Position numbers and translations under genes: made by a program. This document shows, one piece after another, positions 24,201 to 35,755 of a DNA stretch of 64,000 bases. Numbering within the stretch: the stretch's first letter is position 1; each line of letters opens with the position of its first letter. The notes below the pieces were generated by a model. It searched no databases, had not been told where the DNA came from, and worked only from the letters and a program-made list of their open reading frames with translations. Origin of the DNA: Osmia lignaria lignaria (Eukaryota; Arthropoda; Insecta; Hymenoptera; Megachilidae); the NCBI RefSeq assembly GCF_051020975.1, contig NW_027478160.1, positions 17,878,001 to 17,942,000 on the forward strand, in the 5' to 3' direction.

Positions 24201-25452
24201 ATATTTCGAGATATTTCTTCTTCTTGTTGTTCTTCTTCTGCACAGCTAAGCTGGAAGTGGCATTTGCGGCTCGCACTAGTGCAGAGTTATCTCAAAGAAA
24301 GGGGCCACGGTGTTTCTGTATCTCTATTATGTTGGTGCGGCTTCGGAACTTTTAAATATCTCGATATATCTCGAAAACTACGCTTCTGATCAGAAAATAT
24401 CATAGAACATAAATTGTAGGAAACATAATTCTGTACAAAAAACGTCTCTTAACATTTTGCCATAGCTCGCTTCGTTTCCGAGATATGTGCAGATTCAGCT
24501 CAAAGGAACGGGCCTGACGGACATATTTCGAGATACTTCTTCTTCTTGTTGTTCTTCCTCTGCACAGCTAAGCTGGAAGTGGCATTTGCAGCTCGCAATA
24601 GTGCAGAGTTATCTCAAAGAAAGGGGCCACGGTGTTTCTGTATCTCTATTATGTTGGTGCGGCTTCGGAACTTTTAAATATCTTGATATATCTCGAGAAC
24701 TACGCATCTGATCAAAAAATATCATAGAACATAAAAAGTAGGAAACTTAATTCTCTACGAAAAAGGTCTCTTAACATTTTGCCATAGCTCGCTTCGTTTC
24801 CGAGATATTTGCAGATTTATCTCAAGGGAAGGGGCCTGACGGACATATTTCGAGATATTTCTTCTTCTTGTTGTCCTTCTTCTGCACAGCTAAGCTGGAA
24901 GTGGCATTTGCAGCTCGCAATAGTGCAGAGTTATCTCAAAGAAAGGGGCCACGGTGTTTCTGTATCTCTATTATGTTGGTGCGGCTTCGGAACTTTTAAA
25001 TATCTTGATATATCTCGAGAACTACGCATCTGATCAAAAAATATCATAGAACATAAAAAGTAGGAAACTTAATTCTCTACAAAAAAGGTCTCTTAACATT
25101 TTGCCATAGCTCGCTTCGTTTCCGAGATATTTGCAGATTTATCTCAAGGGAAGGGGCCTGACGGACATATTTCGAGATATTTCTTCTTCTTGTTGTTCTT
25201 CCTCTGCACAGCTAAGCTGGAAGTGGCATTTGCAGCTCGCAATAGTGCAGAGTAATCTCAAAGAAAGGGGCCACGGTGTTTCTGTATCTCTATTATGTTG
25301 GTGCGGCTTCGGAACTTTTAAATATCTCGATATATCTCGAAAACTACGCTTCTGATCAAAAAATATCATAGAACATAAATTGTAGGAAACATAATTCTCT
25401 ACAAAAAAGGTCTCTTAACATTTTGCCATAGCTCGTTTCGTTTCCGAGATAT
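21267..25452 (+). repeat. Start of super-repeat copy 2 (13 monomers)
   Basis: These units correspond to 15-3878 with one unit added. Unit 21267 matches unit 15 ('aagttggaag', 'aaatagtagg', 'ccctcaac') but has 'cagatgtatc'. Unit 21589 matches 337. Unit 21911 ('ttcttcctg', private 'ggaaatggc') is the added one and resembles 1947 and 23521. From 22233 onward the offset is 67 monomers: 23843 has 'tttccagat', 24165 has 'gatcagaaaa', 24809 has 'gtccttctt' and 25131 has 'agtaatctc'. Unit 22877 has 'aatatcacga', unlike its partner 1303. Confidence 0.88.
25131..25452 (+). repeat. Chimeric monomer at a synteny break
   Basis: The left part matches unit 3557, with 'ttcttcctctg', the Q middle and 'agtaatctc' at about 25252-25260. 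The right part is a K tail ('ctcgatatatctcg', 'aaattgtagg', 'aaacataatt'), whereas 3557 has an E tail. Correspondence with copy 1 at the 67-monomer offset ends here. The switch lies between about 25260 and 25327, so this monomer appears to contain the junction of the rearrangement that changed the number of N-block units. Confidence 0.75.
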
Positions 25453-27062
25453 TTGCAGATATATCTCAAGGGAAGGGGCCTGACGGATATATTTCGAGAT
25501 ATTTCTTCTTCTTGTTGTTCTTCTTCTGCACAGCTAAACTGGAAGTGGCATTTGCGGCTCGCACTAGTGCAGAGTTATCTCGAAGAAAGGGGCCACGGTG
25601 TTTCTGTATCTCTATTATGTTGGTGCGGCTTCGGAACTTTTAAATATCTCGATATATCTCGAAAACTACGCTTCTGATCAAAAAATATCATAGAACATAA
25701 AAAGTAGAAAACTTAATTCTCTACAAAAAAGGTCTCTTAACATTTTGCCATAGCTCGCTTCGTTTCCCAGATATTTGCAGATATATCTCAAGGGAAGGGG
25801 CCTGACGGACATATTTCGAGATATTTCTTCTTCTTGTTGTTCTTCTTCTGCACAGCTAAACTGGAAGTGGCATTTCCAGCTCGCAATAGTGCAGAGTTAT
25901 CTGAAAGAAAGGGGCCACGGTGTTTCTGTATCTCTATTATGTTGGTGCGGCTTCGGAACTTTTAAATATCTTGATATATCTCGAGAACTACGCATCTGAT
26001 CAAAAAATATCATAGAACATAAAAAGTAGGAAACTTAATTCTCTACAAAAAAGGTCTCTTAACATTTTGCCATAGCTCGCTTCGTTTCCGAGATATTTGC
26101 AGATTTATCTCAAGGGAAGGGGCCTGACGGACATATTTCGAGATATTTCTTCTTCTTGTTGTTCTTCTTCTGCACAGCTAAGCTGGAAGTGGCATTTGCG
26201 GCTCGCACTAGTGCAGAGTGAACTCAAAGAAAGGGGCCACGGTGTTTCTGTATCTCTATTATGTTGGTGCGGCTTCGGAACTTTTAAATATCTTGATATA
26301 TCTCGAGAACTACGCATCTGATCAAAAGATATCATAGAACATAAAAAGTAGGAAACTTAATTCTCTACAAAAAAGGTATCTTAACATTTTGCCATAGCTC
26401 GCTTCGTTTCCGAGATATATGCAGATTTATCTCAAGGGAAGGGGCCTGACGGACATATTTCGAGATATTTCTTCTTCTTGTTGTTCTTCTTCTGCACAGC
26501 TAAGCTGGAAGTGGCATTTGCAGCTCGCAATAGTGCAGAGTTATCTGAAAGAAAGGGGCCACGGTGTTTCTGTATCTCTATTATGTTGGTGCGGCTTCGG
26601 AACTTTTAAATATCTCGATATATCTCGAAAACTACGCTTCTGATCAAAAAATATCATAGAACATAACTTGTAGGAGACATAATTCTCTACAAAAAAGGTC
26701 TCTTAACATTTTGCCATAGCTCGCTTCGTTTCCGAGATATTTGCAGATATATCTCAAGGGAAGGGGCCTGACGGACATATTTCGAGATATTTCTTCTTCT
26801 TGTTGTTCTTCTTCTGCACAGCTAAGCTGGAAGTGGCATTTGCGGCTCGCACTAGTGCAGAGTGAACTCAAAGAAAGGGGCCACGGCGTTTCTGTATCTC
26901 TATTATGTTGGTGCGGCTTCGGAACTTTTAAATATCACGATATATCTCGAAAACTACGCTTCTGATCAAAAAATATCATAGAACATAAATTGTAGGAAAC
27001 ACAATTCTCTACAAAAAACGTCTCTTAACATTTTGCCATAGCTCGCTTCGTTTCCGAGATAT
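25453..27062 (+). repeat. Short N-related block, copy 2 (5 monomers)
   Basis: Units 25453 and 25775 have 'aaactggaag'. Unit 25453 joins this to an R middle with 'ctcgaagaa', so it is mosaic. Units 26097 and 26741 both carry the otherwise unseen 'cagagtgaactc', with unit 26419 between them ('gagatatatgcag' boundary, 'aacttgtagg' tail). This stands where copy 1 has 17 units (3879-9352). Unit 26741 also has 'ccacggcgtt' and 'aatatcacga', as found in unit 9031. Confidence 0.8.
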
Positions 27063-28672
27063 TTGCAGATTTATCTCAAGGGAAGGGGCCTGACGGACAT
27101 ATTTCGAGATATTTCTTCTTCTTGTTGTTCTTCTTCTGCACAGCTAAACTGGAAGTGGCGTTTCCAGCTCGCAATAGCGCAGAGTTATCTCAAAGAAAGG
27201 GGCCACGGTGTTTCTGTATCTCTATTATGTTGGTGCGGCTTCGGAACTTTTAAATATCTTGATATATCTTGGGAACTACGCTTCTGATAAAAAAATATCA
27301 TAGAACATAAAAAGTAGGAAACTTAATTCTCTACAAATAAAGTCTCTTAACATTTTGCCATAGCTCGCTTCGTTTCCGAGATATTTGCAGATATATCTCA
27401 AGGGAAGGGGCCTGACGGACATATTTCGAGATATTTCTTCTTCTTGTTGTTCTTCTTCTGCACAGCTAAACTGGAAGTGGCATTTGCAGCTCGCAATAGT
27501 GCAGAGTTATCTGAAAGAAAGGGGCCACGGTGTTTCTGTATCTCTATTATGTTGGTGCGGCTTCGGAACTTTTAAATATCTCGATATATCTCGAAAACTA
27601 CGCTTCTGATCAAAAAATATCATAGAACATAAAAAGTAGGAAACTTAATTCTCTACAAATAAGGTCTCTTAAGATTTTGCCATAGCTCGCTTCGTTTCCG
27701 AGATATTTGCAGATTTATCTCAAGGGAAGGGGCCTGACGGACATATTTCGAGATATATCTTCTTCTTGTTGTTCTTCTTCTGCACAGCTAAGCTGGAAGT
27801 GGCATTTGCAGCTCGCAATAGTGCAGAGTTATCTCAAAGAAAGGGGCCACGGTGTTTCTGTATCTCTATTATGTTGGTGCGGCTTCGGAACTTTTAAATA
27901 TCTTGATATATCTCGAGAAGTACGCATCTGATCAAAAAATATCATAGAACATAGAAAGTAGGAAACTTAATTCTCTACAAAAAAGGTCTCTTAACATTTT
28001 GCCATAGCTCGCTTCGTTTCCGAGATATTTGCAGATTTATCTCAAGGGAAGGGGCCTGACGGACATATTTCGAGATATTTCTTCTTCTTGTTGTTCTTCT
28101 TCTGCACAGCTAAGCTGGAAGTGGCATTTGCGGCTCGCACTAGTGCAGAGATATCTCAAAGAAAGGGGCCACGGTGTTTCTGTATCTCTATTATGTTGGT
28201 GCGGCTTCGGAACTTTTAAATATCTCGATATATCTCGAGAACTACGCTTCTGATCAAAAAATATCATAGAACATAAATTGTAGGAAACACAATTCTCTAC
28301 AAAAAAGGTCTCTTAACATTTTGCCATAGCTCGCTTCGTTTCCGAGATATTTGCAGATTTATCTCAAGTGAAGGGGCCTGACGGACATATTTCGAGATAT
28401 TTCTTCTTCTTGTTGTCCTTCTTCTGCACAGCTAAGCTGGAAGTGGCATTTGCGGCTCGCACTAGTGCAGAGTTATCTCAAAGAAAGGGGCCACGTTGTT
28501 TCTGTATCTCTATTATGTTGGTGCGGCTTCGGAACTTTTAAATATCGAGATATATCTCGAAAACTACGCTTCTGATCAAAAAACATCATAGAACATAAAT
28601 TGTAGGAAACATAATTCTCTACAAAAAACGTCTCTTAACATTTTGCCATAGCTCGCTTTGTTTCCGAGATAT
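27063..28672 (+). repeat. Five monomers paired with 9353-10640
   Basis: Unit 27063 matches 9353 (N class, 'tatcttgggaac', 'tgataaaaaa', 'acaaataaagtc'). Unit 27385 ('aaactggaag', Q middle, K tail, 'acaaataagg', 'taagatttt') has no partner. Units 27707, 28029 and 28351 match 9675, 9997 and 10319, including the in-frame stop created by 'ctcaagtga'. The offset changes from 55 to 56 monomers across unit 27385. Confidence 0.88.
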
Positions 28673-28993
28673 TTGCAGATTCAGCTCAAAGGAACGGGCC
28701 TGACGGACATATTTCGAGATATTTCTTCTTCTTGTTGTTCTTCCTCTGCACAGCTAAGCTGGAAGTGGCATTTGCAGCTCGCAATAGTGCAGAGTTATCT
28801 CAAAGAAAGAGGCCACGGTGTTTCTGTACCTCTATTATGTTGGTGCAGCTTCGGAACTTTTAAATATCTTGATATATCTCGAGAACTACGCATCTGATCA
28901 AAAAATATCATAGAACATAAAAAGTAGGAAACCTAATTTTCTCCAAAAAGGTCTCTTAACATTTTGCCATAGCTCGCTTCGTTTCCGAGATAT
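28673..28993 (+). repeat. 321-bp length-variant monomer, copy 2
   Basis: It has the same one-base deletion and linked changes as 10641-10961: 'gctttgtttcc', 'ctgtacctc', 'cctaattttctcc' and the shorter A run. It is exactly 18032 bp from that unit. Because the deletion is unique to these two units, it anchors the alignment of the two super-repeat copies. Confidence 0.93.
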
Positions 28994-31900
28994 TTGCAGA
29001 TTTATCTCAAGGGAAGGGGCCTGACGGACATATTTCGAGATATTTCTTCTTCTTGTTGTTCTTCTTCTGCACAGCTAAGCTGGAAGTGGCATTTGCGGCT
29101 CGCACTAGTGCAGAGTTATCTCGAAGAAAGGGGCCACGGTGTTTCTGTATCTCTATTATGTTGGTGCGGCTTCGGAACTTTTAAATATCTCGATATATCT
29201 CGAAAACTACGCTTCTGATCAAAAAATATCATAGAACATAAAAAGTAGGAAACTTAATTCTCTACAAAAAAGGTCTCTTAACATTTTGCCATAGCTCGCT
29301 TCGTTTCCGAGATATTTGCAGATTTATCTCAAGGGAAGGGGCCTGACGGACATATTTCGAGATATTTCTTCTTCTTGTTGTTCTTCTTCTGCACAGCTAA
29401 GCTGGAAGTGGCATTTGCGGCTTGCACTAGTGCAGAGTTATCTCAAAGAAAGGGGCCACGGTGTTTCTGTATCTCTATTATGTTGGTGCGGCTTCGGAAC
29501 TTTTAAATATCTCGATATATCTCGAAAACTACGCTTCTGATCAAAAAATAGCATAGAACATAAAAAGTAGGAAACTTAATTCTCTACAAAAAAGGTCTCT
29601 TAACATTTTGCCATAGCTCGCTTCGTTTCCGAGATATTTGCAGATTTATCTCAAGGGAAGGGGCCTGACGGACATATTTCGAGATATTTCTTCTTCTTGT
29701 TGTTCTTCCTCTGCACAGCTAAGCTGGAAGTGGCATTTGCAGCTCGCAATAGTGCAGAGTAATCTCAAAGAGAGGGGCCACGGTGTTTCTGTATCTCTAT
29801 TATGTTGGTGCGGCTTCGGAACTTTTAAATATCTTGATATATCTCGAGAACTGCGCATCTGATCAAAAAATATCATAGAACATAAAAAGTAGGAAACTTA
29901 ATTCTCTACAAAAAAGGTCTCTTAACATTTTGCCATAGCTCGCTTCGTTTCCGAGATATTTGCAGATTTATCTCAAGGGAAGGGGCCTGACGGACATATT
30001 TCGAGATATTTCTTCTTCTTGTTGTTCTTCTTCTGCACAGCTAAGCTGGAAGTGGCATTTGCGGCTCGCATTAGTGCAGAGTTATCTCAAAGAAAGGGGC
30101 CACGGTGTTTCTGTATCTCTATTATGTTGGTGCGGCTTCGGAACTTTTAAATATCTTGATATATCTCGAGAACTACGCATCTGATCAAAAAATATCATAG
30201 AACATAAAAAGTAGGAAACTTAATTCTCTACAAAAAAGGTCTCTTAACATTTTACCATAGCTCGCTTCGTTTCCGAGATATTTGCAGATTTATCTCAAGG
30301 GAAGGGGCCTGACGGACATATTTCGAGATATTTCTTCTTCTTGTTGTTCTTCTTCTGCACAGCTAAGCTGGAAGTGGCATTTGCGGCTCGCACTAGTGCA
30401 GAGTTATCTCAAAGAAAGGGGCCACGGTGTTTCTGTATCTCTATTATGTTGGTGCGGCTTCGGAACTTTTAAATATCTTGATATATCTCGAGAACTACGC
30501 ATCTGATCAAAAAATATCATAGAACATAAATAGTAGGAAACTTAATTCTCTACAAAAAAGGTCCCTCAACATTTTGCCATAGCTCGCTTCGTTTCCGAGA
30601 TATTTGCACATTTATCTCAAGGGAAGCGGCCTAACGGACATATTTCGAGATATTTCTTCTTCTTGTTGTTCTTCTTCTGCACAGCTAAGCTGGAAGTGGC
30701 ATTTGCGGCTCGCACTAGTGCAGAGTTATCTCAAAGAAAGGGGCCACGGTGTTTCTGTATCTCTATTATGTTGGTGCGGCTTCGGAACTTTTAAATATCT
30801 CGATATATCTCGAAAACTACGCTTCTGATCAAAAAATATGATAGCACATAAATTGTAGGAAACATAATTCTCTACAAAAAACGTCTCTTAACATTTTGCC
30901 ATAGCTCGCTTCGTTTCCGAGATATTTGCAGATTTATCTCAAGGGAAGGGGCCTGACGGACATATTTCGAGATATTTCTTCTTCTTGTTGTTCTTCTTCT
31001 GCACAGCTAAGCTGGAAGTGGCATTTGCGGCTCGCACTAGTGCAGAGTTATCTCAAAGAAAGGGGCCACGGTGTTTCTGTATCTCTATTATGTTGGTGCG
31101 GCTTCGGAACTTTTAAATATCTCGATATATCTCGAAAACTACGCATCTGATCAAAAAATATCATAGAACATAAAAAGTAGGAAACTTAATTCTCTACAAA
31201 AAAGGTCTCTTAACATTTTGCCATAGCTCGCTTGGTTTCCGAGATATTTGCAGATTTATCTCAAGGGAAGGGGCCTGACGGACATATTTCGAGATATTTC
31301 TTCTTCTTGTTGTCCTTCTTCCGCACAGCTAAGCTGGAAGTGGCATTTGCGGCTCGCACTAGTGCAGAGTTATCTCAAAGAAAGGGGCCACGGTGTTTCT
31401 GTATCTCTATTATGTTGGTGCGGCTTCGGAACTTTTAAATATCTCGATATATCTCGAAAACTACGCTTCTGATCAAAAAATATCATAGAACATAAATTGT
31501 AGGAAACATAATTCTCTACAAAAAACGTCTGTTAACATTTTGCCATAGCTCGCTTCGTTTCCGAGATATTTGCAGATTTATATCAAGGGAAGGGGCCTGA
31601 CGGACATATTTCGGGATATTTCTTCTTCTTGTTGTTCTTCTTCTGCACAGCTAAGCTGGAAGTGGCATTTGCGGCTCGCACTAGTGCAGAGTTATCTCGA
31701 AGAAAGGGGCCACGGTGTTTCTGCATCTCTATTATGTTGGTGCGGCTTCGGAACTTTTAAATATCTTGATATATCTCGAGAACTACGCATCTGATCAAAA
31801 AATATCATACAACATAAAAAGTAGGAAACTTAATTCTCTACAAAAAAGGTCTCTTATCATTTTGCCATAGCTCGCTTCGTTTCCGAGATATTTGCAGATT

Positions 31901-32213
31901 TATCTCAAGGGAAGGGGCCTGACGGACATATTTCGAGATATTTCTTCTTCTTGTTGTTCTTCCTCTGCACAGCTAAGCTGGAAGTGGCATTTGCAGCTCG
32001 CAATAGTGCAGAGTAATCTCAAAGAAAGGGGCCACGGTGTTTCTGTATCTCTATTATGTTGGTGCGGCTTCGGAACTTTTAAATATCTTGATATATCTCG
32101 AGAACTACGCATCTGATCAAAAAATATCATAGAACATAAATAGTAGGAAACTTAATTCTCTACAAAAAAGGTCCCTCAACATTTTGCCATAGCTCGCTTC
32201 GTTTCCGAGATAT
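28994..32213 (+). repeat. Ten R-middle monomers, super-repeat copy 2
   Basis: These pair with 10962-14503. Unit 29316 has 'cggcttgcactag' and 'aaatagcatag'. Unit 29638 is an 'agtaatctc' unit with private 'aaagagagg' and 'aactgcgc' and is absent from copy 1. Unit 29960 has 'gcattagtg'. Unit 31248 has 'cttggtttcc' and 'gtccttcttccgc'. Unit 31570 has 'tttatatcaagg', 'ctgcatctc' and private 'cgggatatt'. Unit 31892 has 'agtaatctc'. The series is co-linear with copy 1 apart from one-unit differences at 11284 and 29638 and near 12250. Confidence 0.86.
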
Positions 32214-34467
32214 TTGCACATTTATCTCAAGGGAAGCGGCCTAACGGACATATTTCGAGATATTTCTTCTTCTTGTTGTTCTTCTTCTGCACAGCTAAGC
32301 TGGAAGTGGCATTTGCGGCTCGCACTAGTGCAGAGTTATCTCAAAGAAAGGGGCCACGGTGTTTCTGTATCTCTATTATGTTGGTGCGGCTTCGGAACTT
32401 TTAAATATCTTGATATATCTCGAGAACTACGCATCTGATCAAAAAATATCATAGAACATAAAAAGTAGGAAACTTAATTCTCTACAAAAAAGGTCTCTTA
32501 ACATTTTGCCATAGCTCGCTTCGTTTCCGAGATATTTGCAGATTTATCTCAAGGGAAGGGGCCTGACGGACATATTTCGAGATATTTCTTCTTCTTGTTG
32601 TTCTTCTTCTGCACAGCTAAGCTGGAAGTGGCATTTACGGCTCGCACTAGTGCAGAGTTATCTCAAAGAAAGGGGCCACGGTGTTTCTGTATCTCTATTA
32701 TGTTGGTGCGGCTTCGGAACTTTTAAATATCTTGATATATCTCGAGAACTACGCATCTGATCAAAAAATATCATAGAACATAAATAGTAGGAAACTTAAT
32801 TCTCTACAAAAAAGGTCCCTCAACATTTTGCCATAGCTCGCTTCGTTTCCGAGATATTTGCACATTTATCTTAAGGGAAGCGGCCTGACGGACATATTTC
32901 GAGATATTTCTTCTTCTTGTTGTTCTTCTTCTGCACAGCTAAGCTGGAAGTGGCATTTGCGGCTCGCACTAGTGCAGAGTTATCTCAAAGAAAGGGGCCA
33001 CGGTGTTTCTGTATCTCTATTATGTTGGTGCGGCTTCGGAACTTTTAAATATCTTGATATATCTCGAGAACTACGCATCTGATCAAAAAATATCATAGAA
33101 CATAAAAAGTAGGAAACTTAATTCTCTACAAAAAAGGTCTCTTAACATTTTACCATAGCTCGCTTCGTTTCCGAGATATTTGCAGATTTATCTCAAGGGA
33201 AGGGGCCTGACGGACATATTTCGAGATATTTCTTCTTCTTGTTGTTCTTCTTCTGCACAGCTAAGCTGGAAGTGGCATTTGCGGCTCGCATTAGTGCAGA
33301 GTTATCTCAAAGAAAGGGGCCACGGTGTTTCTGTATCTCTATTATGTTGGTGCGGCTTCGGAACTTTTAAATATCTTGATATATCTCGAGAACTACGCAT
33401 CTGATCAAAAAATATCATAGAACATAAATAGTAGGAAACTTAATTCTCTACAAAAAAGGTCCCTCAACATTTTGCCATAGCTCGCTTCGTTTCCGAGATA
33501 TTTGCACATTTATCTCAAGGGAAGCGGACTAACGGACATATTTCGAGATATTTCCTCTTCTTGTTGTTCTTCTTCTGCACAGCTAAGCTGGAAGTGGCAT
33601 TTGCGGCTCGCACTAGTGCAGAGTTATCTCAAAGAAAGGGGCCACGGTGTTTCTGTATCTCTATTATGTTGGTGCGGCTTCGGAACTTTTAAATATCTTG
33701 ATATATCTCGAGAACTACGCATCTGATCAAAAAATATCATAGAACATAAAAAGTAGGAAACTTAATTCTCTACAAAAAAGGTCTCTTAACATTTTGCCAT
33801 AGCTCGCTTCGTTTCCGAGATATTTGCAGATTTATCTCAAGGGAAGGGGCCTGACGGACATATTTCGAGATATTTCTTCTTCTTGTTGTTCTTCTTCTGC
33901 ACAGCTAAGCTGGAAGTGGCATTTACGGCTCGCACTAGTGCAGAGTTATCTCAAAGAAAGGGGCCACGGTGTTTCTGTATCTCTATTATGTTGGTGCGGC
34001 TTCGGAACTTTTAAATATCTTGATATATCTCGAGAACTACGCATCTGATCAAAAAATATCATAGAACATAAATAGTAGGAAACTTAATTCTCTACAAAAA
34101 AGGTCCCTCAACATTTTGCCATAGCTCGCTTCGTTTCCGAGATATTTGCACATTTATCTTAAGGGAAGCGGCCTAACGGACATATTTCGAGATATTTCTT
34201 CTTCTTGTTGTTCTTCTTCTGCACAGCTAAGCTGGAAGTGGCATTTGCGGCTCGCACTAGTGCAGAGTTATCTCAAAGAAAGGGGCCACGGTGTTTCTGT
34301 ATCTCTATTATGTTGGTGCGGCTTCGGAACTTTTAAATATCTCGATATATCTCGAAAACTACGCTTCTGATCAAAAAATATCATAGCACATAAATTGTAG
34401 GAAACATAATTCTCTACAAAAAACGTCTCTTAACATTTTGCCATAGCTCGCTTCGTTTCCGAGATAT
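32214..34467 (+). repeat. Alternating dimer run with 1288-bp tetramer
   Basis: 'ttgcacattt' units (32214, 32858, 33502, 34146) alternate with 'ttgcagattt' R/E units (32536, 33180, 33824). Finer markers reveal a tetramer: 'ggcatttacgg' occurs in 32536 and 33824, and 'tatcttaaggg' in 32858 and 34146, each pair 1288 bp apart. Tails alternate between 'aaatagtagg' with 'ccctcaac' and 'aaaaagtagg' with 'tcttaac'. Unit 33502 has private 'cggactaacgg' and 'tttcctctt'. This run is part of the roughly 11 extra units of copy 2. Confidence 0.87.
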
Positions 34468-35755
34468 TTGCAGATTTATATCAAGGGAAGGGGCCTGACG
34501 GACATATTTCGAGATATTTCTTCTTCTTCTTGTTCTTCTTCTGCACAGCTAAGCTGGAAGTGGCATTTGCGGCTCGCACTAGTGCAGAGTTATCTCGAAG
34601 AAAGGGGCCACGGTGTTTCTGTATCTCTATTATGTTGGTGCGGCTTCGGAACTTTTAAATATCTTGATATATCTCGAGAACTACGCATCTGATCAAAAAA
34701 TATCATACAACATAAAAAGCAGGAAACTTAATTCTCTACAAGAAAGGTCTCTTAACATTTTGCCATAGCTCGCTTGGTTTCCGAGATATTTGCAGATTTA
34801 TCTCAAGGGATGGGGCCTGACGGACATATTTCGAGATATTTCTTCTTCTTGTTGTTCTTCTTCTGCACAGCTAAGCTGGAAGTGGCATTTGCGGCTCGCA
34901 CTAGTGCAGAGTTATCTCAAAGAAAGGGGCCACGGTGTTTCTGTATCTCTATTATGTTGGTGCGGCTTCGGAACTTTTAAATATCTTGATATATCTCGAG
35001 AACTACGCATCTGATCAAAAAATATCATAGAACATAAAAAGTAGGAAACTTAATTCTCTACAAATAAGGTCTCTTAACATTTTGCCATAGCCCGCTTCGT
35101 TTCCGAGATATTTGCAGATTTATCTCAAGGGAAGGGGCCTGACGGACATATTTCGAGATATTTCTTCTTCTTGTTGTTATTCTTCTGCACAGCTAAGCTG
35201 GAAGTGGCATTTGCAGCTCGCAATAGTGCAGAGTTATCGCAAAGAAAGGGGCCACGGTGTTTCTGTATCTCTATTATGTTGGTGCGGCTTCGGAACTTTT
35301 AAATATCTTGATATATCTCGAGAACTACGCATCTGATCAAAAAATATCATAGAACATAAAAAGTAGGAAACTTAATTCTCTACAAGAAAGGTCTCTTAAC
35401 ATTTTGCCATAGCTCGCTTCGTTTCCGAGATATTTGCAGATTTATCTCAAGGGAAGGGGCCTGACGGACATATTTCGAGATATTTCTTCTTATTGTTGTT
35501 CTTCTTCTGCACAGCTAAGCTGGAAGTGGCATTTGCAGCTCGCAATAGTGCAGAGTTATCTCAAAGAAAGGGGCCACGGTGTTTCTGTATCTCTATTATG
35601 TTGGTGCAGCTTCGGAACTTTTAAATATCTTGATATATCTCGAGAACTACGCATCTGATCAAAAAATATCATGGAACATAAAAAGTAGAAAACTTAATTC
35701 TCTACAAAAAATGTCTCTTAACATTTTGCCATAGCTCGCTTCGTTTCCGAGATAT
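34468..35755 (+). repeat. Four mixed-class monomers (34468, F, A, B)
   Basis: Unit 34468 has 'tttatatcaagg', 'ttcttcttcttgttc', 'ctcgaagaa' and 'aaaagcagg'. Unit 34790 has the F boundary 'cttggtttcc' and 'ggatgggg' but an R middle and E tail, so it is mosaic. Unit 35112 is A class ('tagcccgcttcg', 'gttattctt', 'tatcgcaaag'). Unit 35434 is B class with 'catggaacat' and 'aaaaaatgtctc'. The 'aaaaaatgtctc' tail recurs after unit 38654, tying 35434 to the crossover there. Confidence 0.82.
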
